This document shows positions 1 to 6,332 of a stretch of 24,223 bases of DNA, in pieces. Position numbers and translations under genes: made by a program. Every line of letters begins with the position of its first letter. Within the stretch, counting starts at the first letter, position 1. The stretch is from positions 1 to 24,223 of IMG/VR virus record IMGVR_UViG_3300044733_001643; one strand, 5' to 3'. The notes below the pieces were generated by a model, which did no database searches, was not told the origin of the DNA, and was given only the letters and a program-made list of their open reading frames with translations. This DNA is from a virus.

Positions 1-355
1 TCGCGGTCAGCACCGCGCGGCGATCGCGCTCGCGCTCCTCGCGGATTGCGGCCCACTCCTCGGCGCGCTTGGCCTCCTTGAGCTGCGCCTCGCGCGCGAG
101 CTTCTCGCGGTCGACCAGCACGACGCGGCGCGGCTCTGGCTGCGCGTCGTAGAACCGAAGGAACTTGCCGGGGATGAACCGCCGCTTGGGGCCGCCGTCC
201 GCAAGACCGTACTCGTTGAGCGCGGCCATCGCGCGCAGGAAGTCCAGCCCGGCGCAACGCTGCATGAAGAGCGTCTGAATTTCGGGGTCGTCGTCGCCGC
301 CACGGAACAGCGCGTTCGCGCGCGCGCGCAACTGGATCAGCTCGTCCTTGGTCAT
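1..355 (-). CDS. Unknown phage protein, 3' end cut by the window
   Basis: This leftward gene starts at an ATG at 353-355 and stays open to the left edge, giving about 118 visible residues that begin MTKDELIQLRARANALF. A good ribosome binding site, AAGGAG, lies at 365-370 on the minus strand, nine bases before the start. The first 80 residues are mixed and look globular; from about residue 80 the chain is very rich in K, E, R and A (KLAREAQLKEAKRAEEWAA), so a long helix or coiled coil is likely. I do not recognise the family. It follows the RecT and HTH genes but is separated from them by a hairpin and a candidate promoter, so it probably begins its own transcription unit. Frame choice rests on codon use and the ribosome site; the other minus frames give arginine-rich low-complexity translations. 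Confidence 0.75.
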   Translation of the reverse strand, partial: MTKDELIQLRARANALFRGGDDDPEIQTLFMQRCAGLDFLRAMAALNEYGLADGGPKRRFIPGKFLRFYDAQPEPRRVVLVDREKLAREAQLKEAKRAEEWAAIREERERDRRAVLTA

Positions 356-395
356 GTCGGTTCGCTCCTTCTGCGGCGCTCATGCGCCACGAACT

Positions 396-415
396 GCGAT
401 ACGGGTCCGTATCGC
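396..415. repeat. 9-bp-arm inverted repeat, candidate operator
   Basis: A perfect dyad: GCGATACGG, two bases GT, then CCGTATCGC. It lies about 40 bp upstream of the left-edge gene and about 110 bp inside the predicted transcript of the promoter at 525-554. The size and symmetry fit a binding site for a dimeric HTH regulator; an RNA hairpin is the alternative, although a two-base loop would force the innermost pairs open. Confidence 0.45.
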
Positions 416-428
416 TCTCCTTAGACAG

Positions 429-452
429 ACACACACACATATGTGTGTGTGT
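429..452. repeat. CA/TG microsatellite palindrome
   Basis: A perfect 24-bp palindrome made of alternating AC then GT, centred between 440 and 441, with (AC)5AT on the left and AT(GT)5 on the right. It is non-coding and unlike anything else in the window. Alternating purine-pyrimidine tracts of this kind favour Z-DNA, and the symmetry allows a cruciform or a strong RNA hairpin. Confidence 0.8.
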
Positions 453-518
453 GTCGGGAGTCGCTGTGCGGTGTCACCGAATGGACACGCGCTGTGCGCG
501 ACGACCACTTGTTGTGGT

Positions 519-560
519 GGGGGGGTTTTAGGGGGGGAGGATTCCGTCTGTCAAGGGGGG
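519..560 (+). repeat. Clustered G-runs with G-quadruplex potential
   Basis: Three guanine runs lie on the plus strand: seven at 519-525, seven at 531-537 separated by TTTTA, and six at 555-560. The two G7 runs can each supply two GGG tracts, so an intramolecular quadruplex is possible. The runs surround and overlap the candidate leftward promoter, whose template strand would be this G-rich strand. Confidence 0.5.
525..554 (-). promoter_or_regulatory. Candidate sigma-70-type promoter, leftward
   Basis: On the minus strand a perfect -35 box TTGACA (549-554) is followed after 18 bases by TAAAAC (525-530), which matches four of six bases of TATAAT. It reads toward the left-edge gene and lies just after the terminator-like hairpin at 608-638, where a new transcription unit would be expected. 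The spacer is unusual: it is a run of C, the complement of the G-runs. Confidence 0.45.
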
Positions 561-607
561 AAAGACGGCCGATTTCCGATTATGCATGAGATCGGTGGAT
601 ATGCAAA

Positions 608-638
608 GGCGGCGACGGCCAACGCAGCCGCCGCCGCC
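608..638 (-). terminator. Terminator-like hairpin after the recT/HTH genes
   Basis: A 12-bp GC-rich stem (608-619 with 627-638) and a seven-base loop start 17 bases after the stop of the HTH-like gene. One pair is U-G in leftward RNA but would be A-C in rightward RNA, so the unbroken stem belongs to the minus-strand transcript. It is followed by TTTGCATAT, only a weak U tract, so it may be an imperfect intrinsic terminator or an mRNA 3' stabiliser. Confidence 0.5.
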
Positions 639-654
639 CGAGTCGAAGTTGAGA

Positions 655-1032
655 TCATCGTCCCCATTCGCGCTCGCGCGCGCGATAGGCGATGAGCAGC
701 CGCAGCGCGCGGCGCGCCAGCTCGAACCGCGTCAACGGCTCGATGCCCTCCCAGCGCACCTCCCGCCGGAGGACCGTGCGGGCCGAGCAGCCGACCGCGC
801 GGCCGAGCGCGCGACGGCTGGGCCGCAGGTGGTTCGGCATCAGGTCGAGCGTGATGCCGACCTCGGCGAGCCGACGCACCTCCAGCGAGAGCTGCACGTC
901 GGCGCGGATGATCCGCGCTATGCGGATCGCCTCGTCAAGGTCGACCGCGTGGAAGATGGCCGGGTCTTCCTGCTCGATGTCGAGGAGCGATCGCATCGCG
1001 TGGACGGATGCCTCGTCCACCCGCTCATCCAT
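655..1032 (-). CDS. HTH-like early protein, 125 aa
   Basis: The start chosen is the ATG at 1030-1032, which overlaps the recT stop by eight bases (ATGGATGA) and has a strong GGAGGT site five bases upstream; an open frame extends further upstream but only as the shadow of recT. The protein begins MDERVDEASVHAMRSLLDI, is rich in helix formers, and around residues 75-97 has a segment (SRRALGRAVGCSARTVLRR) that reads like a helix-turn-helix, with a basic C-terminus. I infer a DNA-binding early protein, possibly a regulator or a partner in recombination or replication. No specific family is recognised. The tight coupling to recT suggests joint expression. Confidence 0.72.
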   Translation of the reverse strand: MDERVDEASVHAMRSLLDIEQEDPAIFHAVDLDEAIRIARIIRADVQLSLEVRRLAEVGITLDLMPNHLRPSRRALGRAVGCSARTVLRREVRWEGIEPLTRFELARRALRLLIAYRAREREWGR

Positions 1033-1924
1033 GACCCACCTCCGCGATTCGGTCGATGACCCGCTTGCCCGCGCTGTTCGTCGTGTAGGTCGCCTCCATC
1101 GCGACCTTGAAGGCCAGGCTCGCCTCGATCGACTCGGCCAACGTGGCGTCGATGACCGCGTACGGCCGCTCGTCGCCGTCCACGTCGACGCGGTGTACGA
1201 ACCCCTTCTGCGTCGCGACCTTGGCGATCCTCGTCTTGGCCGCGGTGAGCAGGACCGTCGATGGCGGCATCGGCGTCGGCGCGTCCGATCCGCCGTCGAT
1301 CGGGATTTCGACGGGCGCGGCTGGCGGCGTCGGCACGGGCGACAGGAGCCGCTCCGTGTCCGCGCGGCGCTCCTCGCGCGTCGGCGCTGCTGGCAGCGCC
1401 TTGCGCGGCGACGGCGGCGGCGGCGCGTCCTCCGTGATCTCCGTCTCCCCGTGGGCCTCGACGTACACGGGCGCGGCCCCGAGCGCGTCGGGGCAGTGCG
1501 TCTTGTAGCCCGCGCTGATGCACCGCGCGAACAGCATCGCGCGCGTGTACTTGCGCCAGTTGTCACCGCCAAGCCCGGCCCGCTTGGCATCCTCGACCGA
1601 GAACGAGGACGAGCCGATCTTCTGGCCGCCTGAGTAGAAGTCGATCGTGCAGACCGTGTCGTCCGACTGCACCACGCGGTAGTCGTACTTTCCGCTCCGC
1701 TTGATCGCCGCGGCCATGAGGTTCGAGGACAAGACGGCCTTGCCCTTGATGATGTGCAGCCCGCTCATCGCATCGAAATCCCCGATGCCAAGTCCGCGGC
1801 CGATGATGATCTTGGTCGCGGCCGCCGCCTCCGACTGGATGTCGGGGAACATTCCCGACGCGCGGAAGATCTGCGCCGTGGTCATCGGGTCGAGCTGCGC
1901 GCCGTGTCGTACCAGGTCACTCAT
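1025..1924 (-). CDS. recT: RecT-family single-strand DNA annealing protein
   Basis: The 299-aa product resembles the phage RecT-like recombinases that coat and anneal complementary single strands during homologous recombination. The recognisable core covers about residues 15-155: an early helix (SEAAAATKIIIGRGLGIG), the GLHIIKGKAVLSSNLMAA segment, the VEDAKRAGL motif and the following YTRAMLFARCISAGY and CPDAL motifs, all typical of this group. Residues 165-220 form a proline-rich linker, followed by a distinct C-terminal segment of about 75 residues of unknown role. The start at 1924 is preferred over the ATG nine bases upstream because GGAGGTGG lies six bases before it. A partner exonuclease is not in the window and could lie beyond the left edge. 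The gene overlaps both neighbours, which suggests coupled translation. Confidence 0.82.
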   Translation of the reverse strand: MSDLVRHGAQLDPMTTAQIFRASGMFPDIQSEAAAATKIIIGRGLGIGDFDAMSGLHIIKGKAVLSSNLMAAAIKRSGKYDYRVVQSDDTVCTIDFYSGGQKIGSSSFSVEDAKRAGLGGDNWRKYTRAMLFARCISAGYKTHCPDALGAAPVYVEAHGETEITEDAPPPPSPRKALPAAPTREERRADTERLLSPVPTPPAAPVEIPIDGGSDAPTPMPPSTVLLTAAKTRIAKVATQKGFVHRVDVDGDERPYAVIDATLAESIEASLAFKVAMEATYTTNSAGKRVIDRIAEVGHG

Positions 1925-2012
1925 CGGAGCCACCTCCGATCAGCGAGGCGATGAGTCCCGGCACGACGAGCGCGCCCACGAAAACGAGAGGTGTCAGGTC
2001 GATGTCTGGCAT
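1917..2012 (-). CDS. 31-aa single-pass membrane peptide
   Basis: A very small gene starting at the ATG at 2010-2012, with GGAG five bases upstream, and ending in an eight-base overlap with the recT start. The product starts MPDIDLTPLVFVGALVVPG and is hydrophobic from about residue 7 to 27, enough for one membrane span, with a short GGGSDE tail. It is the first gene after the candidate promoter and operator at 2043-2098. Function is unknown; small phage membrane peptides can be involved in superinfection exclusion, lysis timing or host enzyme control, but nothing in the sequence picks one. An ATG ten codons upstream could extend it. Confidence 0.5.
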   Translation of the reverse strand: MPDIDLTPLVFVGALVVPGLIASLIGGGSDE

Positions 2013-2042
2013 GGCTGCTCCATTCTGCCGCTCCTGCGGCAT

Positions 2043-2067
2043 GGGGTATGACAGAATGTCATACCCC
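2043..2067. repeat. 11-bp-arm inverted repeat, candidate operator
   Basis: Perfect arms GGGGTATGACA (2043-2053) and TGTCATACCCC (2057-2067) flank three bases GAA. The repeat starts four bases downstream of the -10 box of the leftward candidate promoter, so it would cover the transcription start. This is the classic position of a repressor operator. It lies between the leftward membrane peptide and recT genes and the only rightward gene. If transcribed leftward it would also form a hairpin at the very 5' end of the mRNA. Confidence 0.6.
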
Positions 2068-2070
2068 CGC

Positions 2071-2098
2071 ATCATCGGCGCGATCGACGCCGAGTCAA
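2071..2098 (-). promoter_or_regulatory. Candidate leftward promoter of the recT unit
   Basis: On the minus strand TTGACT (2093-2098, five of six matches to TTGACA) is followed after 16 bases by GATGAT (2071-2076, four of six matches to TATAAT). Its predicted start falls in the inverted repeat at 2043-2067. It points at the membrane peptide, recT and HTH-like genes. The spacer is shorter than the ideal 17, so expect a regulated or moderate promoter. Confidence 0.4.
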
Positions 2099-2166
2099 CA
2101 GGCATTCCCGCAGATTTCCCAAAATCCCCGTGTTCGCGCCGAGCGGTGCGTGATAACGTCCTCGAC

Positions 2167-2412
2167 ATGGATGACGAGCGCGGGATTCCAAGCAAAATGA
2201 AGGCGCGACGCGTGCGCGTCCACGTCACCACCACACTCGCCTACATCCAGCGGATCAGGCTACCGCGCGACGCGGCGCGGTGCAGGTCGATAGACGAAAT
2301 CTCTTGGCGCTCGCTCGACCTCTACACGATCGCGCTCGACCTGTGCGAGGACGACGGCACGCGCGAACTGGTCGCTCAGGCGCGCGGAACGATCATCAGG
2401 CGGCTCATGTGA
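2167..2412 (+). CDS. Only rightward gene: small basic protein, 81 aa
   Basis: This is the only plus-strand reading frame I accept. From the ATG at 2167 it encodes 81 residues starting MDDERGIPSKMKARRVRVH, with C/G-rich third positions like its neighbours. It occupies a gap with no plausible minus-strand gene and ends eight bases inside the convergent end of the late operon. It is basic near the N-terminus, then has IDEISWRSLDLYTIALDLCEDD, which looks helical. No ribosome site is clear at either this ATG or the one at 2197, so the start is uncertain. Its position, divergent from the operator-bearing recT promoter, fits a small regulator. No family is recognised. Confidence 0.5.
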   Translation: MDDERGIPSKMKARRVRVHVTTTLAYIQRIRLPRDAARCRSIDEISWRSLDLYTIALDLCEDDGTRELVAQARGTIIRRLM

Positions 2413-3820
2413 TGAGCGTGTCGCTGATCGTCTCGGTGCTGGCGTAGTTAGCCGGGAGCGAAAGGCCGCGGTGGTACATGTCGAACAGGCGGTCGAAGGC
2501 GCGCACGAACTCGCCCTCGTTGTTGTTGGTGAATCCGAATCGGCCGTTGTCGTCGATGACCCAGTCCGTCGAACCCGCGACAAGTCCCATCGCCTGACCG
2601 CCCGGCGCGATCGGGATCAGCTCCGCAAGAACGATCTCGTCTATGTAGACCGACGCGGTCGCAATCGTCGTGGTGGACTCCAGGTGGATGTACATATCGC
2701 GCGGCATCGCGCGCGGAGTCCGAAGCGTCAGCGTGTAGAGCGCCATCGACGTCGTGAACGACGCGACGTTGTACGAGAAGAGGAAGTTCGCGCTCGGCGA
2801 GGTGAAGTCGCCGCTGTCCATGATCGTTCCAGACGCGTTCTTGATCGAGATACGGATGTTGCCTGTGGCCGTCGCGTCCTTCTTGGCGGCGAACGCGATG
2901 ACGTACGGCCTGTCGGGCCGCAGCCGCGCCGCCGTGCCCGTCGCGCTCCCGAACTGCTGGCGGATGTCGAACAGCGTGCCCGTGCCGTGGATCAGCTTGA
3001 GCGACTTCGCGCCGCGCCAGAAGTTGCCCGCGCCCGTCTCCGTCGAGAAGTGCGTGCCAGCCGTGCCAGTGACGATCGACCACTGGTCGGGCAGGTTCGA
3101 CGTCTGGTCCTCAAGATCGCCGTTCGTCAGGATGTTCTGACCGATCGGACCCGCGTCGATGCCCGCGCTGATGCAGTTCACGCGGATCGTCTTGCCGCTC
3201 CCGCCCGGGAATCGGTAGTCGAGGCCGCTGTACATCGGCTGGCCGCGAAGTTCGAACAGTTCGCCGCCGCGCGTGATCCCGCCCGACTGCGCGTCCTGTA
3301 TGCAGCGCGCCTCCACGATCTCGCTGCGGATGTTCGGGTAGTCGTTGGTCGACTTGAGAAGCGTGTCGGGCGCTTCCGTGTTGTAGACGAACACGCCGTT
3401 GCCCGTGTTCGACGCGCCGTACGAGGCGCTCGTCTTGTTGACGGTCGTTCCGTTGACCGTCTTGGAATCCTTGTCCATCTCGCGGATGAGCCACACCAGC
3501 GCGTCGTCGATCGTCTTCGTCCGCATCACGTTCGTGGAGGACGAAGGCGACGCCATCGCCTCGGTCCAGCACATCTCCACGATCGTCTTCTCCGCGGCCG
3601 CGCGGATGTCGGACAGGATGCCGCCCGCCTCCTGTATGCGCGGCTCGATGCCAGCGGAGAGCGCGTCGATCATCCACGCGTCCGCGCTGGAATAGGTCGT
3701 CTGCACGTCGGCGAGCAGCGTCTTGAGATTGTTCTGATGGGTGCGGACCTGATCCATCATCTCGACAAGGGTGCCGAGACGCGTGAAAAGTCCGTTGGTT
3801 CCGTCGTAGGTGAGCGCCAT
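2405..3820 (-). CDS. Virion structural protein with a jelly-roll-like middle, 471 aa
   Basis: The last gene of the late operon. AAAGGA precedes the ATG by about seven bases. The N-terminus (MALTYDGTNGLFTRLGTLVE) and the following helical part resemble a group of phage virion proteins that start MALTYxGLFTxLG. About residues 225-400 (NILTNGDLEDQTSN to VYIDEIVLAEL) look like a beta-sandwich carbohydrate-binding module: the NGDLE opening and the YIDEIVL close are typical of such folds. The C-terminus returns to SSTDWVIDDNGRFGFTNNNEGEF-type sequence. I infer a distal tail or receptor-contact protein. Exact role in the virion is not shown by the sequence. Confidence 0.8.
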   Translation of the reverse strand: MALTYDGTNGLFTRLGTLVEMMDQVRTHQNNLKTLLADVQTTYSSADAWMIDALSAGIEPRIQEAGGILSDIRAAAEKTIVEMCWTEAMASPSSSTNVMRTKTIDDALVWLIREMDKDSKTVNGTTVNKTSASYGASNTGNGVFVYNTEAPDTLLKSTNDYPNIRSEIVEARCIQDAQSGGITRGGELFELRGQPMYSGLDYRFPGGSGKTIRVNCISAGIDAGPIGQNILTNGDLEDQTSNLPDQWSIVTGTAGTHFSTETGAGNFWRGAKSLKLIHGTGTLFDIRQQFGSATGTAARLRPDRPYVIAFAAKKDATATGNIRISIKNASGTIMDSGDFTSPSANFLFSYNVASFTTSMALYTLTLRTPRAMPRDMYIHLESTTTIATASVYIDEIVLAELIPIAPGGQAMGLVAGSTDWVIDDNGRFGFTNNNEGEFVRAFDRLFDMYHRGLSLPANYASTETISDTLIT

Positions 3821-3823
3821 GCG

Positions 3824-4072
3824 TCAGTCCTTTCGTGGTTCATCGGTGAACGGCATCGCCGCGTTCAGCGCGGCGCGTCGCTTCGTGCAGCCGAAGCACG
3901 GCGGAAGCACCTTGTGGATGCCAGTGGAGTCGAGCGCGCGGTGGATCACGTCGCCGACGCCTCGCGGCGGCCCGGCGTAGGCCGCGCACGACGCGCAGCG
4001 CGCGTCGTCCGTCGCGCCGCGGTGGACCGGATGGACGCACTGCTGCGACAGGCGGAAGACGCATTTATCCAA
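3824..4072 (-). CDS. Small cysteine-rich phage protein, TTG start
   Basis: The reading frame is supported by its conserved-looking ending, GPPRGVGDVIHRALDSTG and then CFGCTKRRAALNAAMPF, a pattern I associate with small proteins near phage tail genes. N-terminal cysteines (DKCVF, QQCVH, RCASCAAY) plus the CFGC pair suggest a metal-binding or disulfide-bearing fold. The likely start is TTG at 4070-4072, which overlaps the stop of the upstream gene by eight bases; an ATG at 4117 in the same frame would add 15 residues that lie wholly inside the neighbour, and an ATG at 4062-4064 opens a different, arginine-rich frame that I reject. The product is 82 aa. Function is unknown. Confidence 0.65.
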   Translation of the reverse strand: MDKCVFRLSQQCVHPVHRGATDDARCASCAAYAGPPRGVGDVIHRALDSTGIHKVLPPCFGCTKRRAALNAAMPFTDEPRKD

Positions 4073-4898
4073 ACGACACCGTCCGTACGATCGTCTCGCG
4101 GAGCAGAAGGTCGCCAAGCGGCTGGCCCGTGAAGTCGAACTGAAGCTGGAACTCTGGCGAGCCGCCCGGCGTGTATAGCGTGCAGCCGTAGTTGCTCACG
4201 ATCGGCCCGAGGTTCGTGATCGTCTCGGTGAACGGGATAGATGAGTTGTCGAAGTTTGCGAACGGCGGGCAAGTCGCGATCGAGAAGAGGCAGCAGTCTG
4301 GCGAGCTTGGGTCGCCTCCGACGCATGATCCGATCAGCACGCAGGTCGTCGGGACTGTCTCGCTCGTCGTGTCTGGATTCGGGATCGACGGATCGGGACA
4401 CGTCAGTAACGTCACCGAAGTCTCGGTCGTCGTCGTATCGCCATCCTTCACATACCACGTCATCCCGACTCCCGTGAATCCCGCGGACGACACGCAGGCG
4501 ATCCTGCCCGAGAAGCGCGCGGTTGTCGTCGCCTCGCTGACTATGTCGACGCGGCTGCGCGCGGGATCAGGGATGCAGCCCCACGGATTTCCGTCGCATG
4601 GTCCATAGGGGATGATGTCTAGCCCGCCTGCCGCCGACCACTGCTCCGTCCTCGTATACGACGTCCGCGTGATCTTGCCGACGTGCGGCTGGCCGGGTGC
4701 CGAGCGCGTGAACGTTCCCGTCAGAGTCTCGGAATACAGGTTGGTGTATGACGCGCCCCACGGCAGTATGGTAGTCGACGTGCTCACGCTATTGATCGTC
4801 AGCGTGATGACCGCGGGCGCGCACGCCTCCCACTCCGCGCAGTCCTGCCATCCCGGCTGGTCGCAGCAGCAGAGCAGCGCCGCCGCGTCGACCGTCAC
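4065..4898 (-). CDS. Cysteine-rich virion-associated protein, GTG start
   Basis: The start is inferred to be GTG at 4896-4898 because it overlaps the upstream TGA as GTGA, the same coupling seen as ATGA across this operon, and because the frame upstream has no sensible sequence. The 277-aa product opens TVDAAALLCCCDQPGWQDC and carries about 15 cysteines in clusters (CCC near residue 10, then CVLIGSC and DCCLFSIATC in the last third), with threonine- and serine-rich beta-like stretches between them. Cysteine content this high is odd for a phage tail protein and suggests disulfides or metal binding. Position between tail genes suggests a virion component. The family is not recognised. Confidence 0.7.
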   Translation of the reverse strand: MTVDAAALLCCCDQPGWQDCAEWEACAPAVITLTINSVSTSTTILPWGASYTNLYSETLTGTFTRSAPGQPHVGKITRTSYTRTEQWSAAGGLDIIPYGPCDGNPWGCIPDPARSRVDIVSEATTTARFSGRIACVSSAGFTGVGMTWYVKDGDTTTTETSVTLLTCPDPSIPNPDTTSETVPTTCVLIGSCVGGDPSSPDCCLFSIATCPPFANFDNSSIPFTETITNLGPIVSNYGCTLYTPGGSPEFQLQFDFTGQPLGDLLLRETIVRTVSFG

Positions 4899-5263
4899 CG
4901 CTCGGCTCCGTACACCGTGACGCAGATTCGGTCGGCGTGGCTGGCGACCATGACCAGCCTGTCGCCGGGCGTCATCAGTATTCCCGCGTCGAACAGTACC
5001 GTCGTTGACTTCGCCTGCACTGAAAGATCGTAGTAGAGCGCGTTCGACGTCGACGCGTCCTCGCCCGGCCTGACGTGATGAAGGCGCACCGTCTCGTTCC
5101 CGGTGTGGACCGAAGTGATGAACACCGTGTCGACGCGCGCGGTCGAATCGGCTGGCACCTCGTACAGGGTCGTCGCCGTCGCCTTGGCGAGCGCGGCCCC
5201 GAGCCTGCGGTTGACATACGATCGGGCGTCTACGGGCTGGAACTGGGTGGGTAGGGTGGTCAT
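4895..5263 (-). CDS. Small beta-rich virion protein, 122 aa
   Basis: Starts with ATGA overlap to the upstream gene. After a short N-terminal stretch (MTTLPTQFQPVDARSYVNR) the product reads like a single beta-sandwich: ATATTLYEVPADSTARVDT, then ITSVHTGNETVRLHHV and ILMTPGDRLVMVASHADRI. The pattern of TTLYxVPxxxTAxV followed by an N-or-H-TGxxxTV strand and a GDxxxVxAS strand occurs in small phage tail or fibre-associated proteins. I infer a distal tail or head-fibre component. The sequence does not show a specific partner. Confidence 0.75.
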   Translation of the reverse strand: MTTLPTQFQPVDARSYVNRRLGAALAKATATTLYEVPADSTARVDTVFITSVHTGNETVRLHHVRPGEDASTSNALYYDLSVQAKSTTVLFDAGILMTPGDRLVMVASHADRICVTVYGAER

Positions 5264-5970
5264 TGGCAGCTAAAGGCGTAGCCGTTCGGCACCGCGAAGT
5301 GGAACGCAAACCACTTCGACGGCGACTGGATCGCGGTGACGACGGTCCCGACCTTGATGGATCGTCGCTCGGCGCTGCCGCCGGGGAGCACCGTACCAAC
5401 GCCGATGTTGTTGAGGTTGTCGGACGGGTTCTCGCATCCGTTCATCAGTTGGTACTCGTACGAGCTGACGTCGCTCCACAGCGGCGCGGACCCTTGCCAC
5501 GGGGTCGAGTCGACCATCCTCGCGCCGTAGGACCAAACGTCGGGCCTCGACGGACCCGGATAGACCGTCGTGATGCGGAACGTCGCGGCCGTCGTGCCCT
5601 TCGCGTTGAGGACGAGGTAGAAGAGCGCGCCGTCCGTTCGACGCCACGGCTTGAGCGCGACGACCGCGTTCACGAACGCGCCGCCGCCGGGCGCGCGCGC
5701 GGGATACGCGATGGGGTTTCCGTCGAAGCTGCTCGACAGCCCGTCAGGCAGAACGATCACGTTGAACGCCTCGTCGTACGCGATCTCCTGCCACGCCCAG
5801 TTCCCCGTGTCGCCTTCGGTCGAGATGAGCCGCGCAAGTATCACGTTGTCGCGCGGAAGCCGACGCGGCGCGCTCGACGCCGTCTGCTCCTCCACGAAGT
5901 CGAAGACCTCGTTGATGTGGCTGAAGTCGAGCTTGCCGACGCGGCCGGATGTGAAGCGTGGTAGGTCCAT
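5260..5970 (-). CDS. Putative virion protein, 236 aa
   Basis: Coupled at both ends: TGATG with the gene before it and ATGA with the gene after it. The product starts MDLPRFTSGRVGKLDFSHIN, an opening I associate with phage proteins that begin by a short interaction helix (NEVFDFVEEQ), followed by a beta-rich body with aromatic residues (ALFYLVLNAKGTTAATFRI, SSYEYQLMNG). No catalytic motif is seen. Its place in the row of small tail-proximal genes suggests a baseplate, fibre or adaptor role; this is inference from position. Confidence 0.72.
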   Translation of the reverse strand: MDLPRFTSGRVGKLDFSHINEVFDFVEEQTASSAPRRLPRDNVILARLISTEGDTGNWAWQEIAYDEAFNVIVLPDGLSSSFDGNPIAYPARAPGGGAFVNAVVALKPWRRTDGALFYLVLNAKGTTAATFRITTVYPGPSRPDVWSYGARMVDSTPWQGSAPLWSDVSSYEYQLMNGCENPSDNLNNIGVGTVLPGGSAERRSIKVGTVVTAIQSPSKWFAFHFAVPNGYAFSCQ

Positions 5971-6332
5971 CAGTCCTGCAGGATGTAGTACTGGAGGTTC
6001 ACCGTCGACGCGGCCGCCTTCGCGGTCGGGCTGTTCGTGCCGAGGCGGAACACCGCCGCCTCGCCAGCCTTCAGCTTCGCGAACGGCACGAAAGGCGAGG
6101 TGCCCGTTCCGATCTCGATCGCGTTCGTCGTGTCCGTGTTGCGGAAGTACGCGTAGCCCGCGGTCGTGACGCTGCCCATCGTGATGGCGGCCGCCGTCGT
6201 CGTGACGTTCTGCGCGCCGCCTGACGCGGTGCCGCCCGTCATGTCGACAAGAATCTGACCCGGCTCCTCGCGGTGGACAAGCTTGTTCTTCGCGACGTTC
6301 AGCTTCAAGTTGATCTGGATTTCGTTGGCCAT
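5970..6332 (-). CDS. Small beta-rich virion protein, 120 aa
   Basis: The product opens MANEIQINLKLNVAKNKLV and continues with SGGAQNVTTTAAAITMG, GYAYFRNTDTTNAIEIG and KLKAGEAAVFRLG. This is the familiar layout of a small phage protein with one beta-sandwich in which a YxRNxDxTNxxEIG strand and a LKAGExAxFRL strand stand out. Such proteins are found among tail and fibre genes and are thought to be structural. The start and end are joined to neighbours by TGATG overlaps. Confidence 0.78.
   Translation of the reverse strand: MANEIQINLKLNVAKNKLVHREEPGQILVDMTGGTASGGAQNVTTTAAAITMGSVTTAGYAYFRNTDTTNAIEIGTGTSPFVPFAKLKAGEAAVFRLGTNSPTAKAAASTVNLQYYILQD

Larger units (their letters stand above)
356..524 (-). 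promoter_or_regulatory. Structured 5' leader ahead of the left-edge gene
   Basis: I see no gene in the 299 bases between 356 and 654. If the promoter at 525-554 is real, the left-edge gene has a leader of about 160 nt holding three potential stem-loops in tandem: the CA/TG palindrome at 429-452, the 9-bp-arm dyad at 396-415 and a 5-bp stem with a four-base loop at 375-388 (GGCGC/GCGCC). An orphan AAGGAG with no following start codon sits at 417-422. Such a leader could be a regulatory RNA or a set of repressor sites. No known riboswitch is recognised. Confidence 0.35.

Noticed and set aside
7-303. Minus-strand frame of 98 codons near the left edge
   Set aside because: Arginine- and serine-rich shadow of the partial gene 1-355, which is in another frame and has a ribosome site.
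348-695. Plus-strand frame through the CA/TG repeat and G-runs
   Set aside because: Its translation is low complexity (HTHTHMCVCVG, alanine runs) and it crosses the promoter-like region; no ribosome site.
655-1590. Long upstream extension of the HTH-like gene
   Set aside because: Upstream of 1032 the frame is only the shadow of recT and is arginine-rich; the ATG at 1032 has a strong ribosome site.
3840-4064. Minus-strand frame starting at an ATG right after a stop
   Set aside because: Tempting TAAATG start, but the translation is arginine-rich; the other frame has conserved-looking cysteines and the CTKRRAALN ending.
2471-4132. Plus-strand frame of 553 codons opposite the 471-aa virion gene
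   Set aside because: Antisense shadow; the minus-strand gene has clear fold patterns and a ribosome site.
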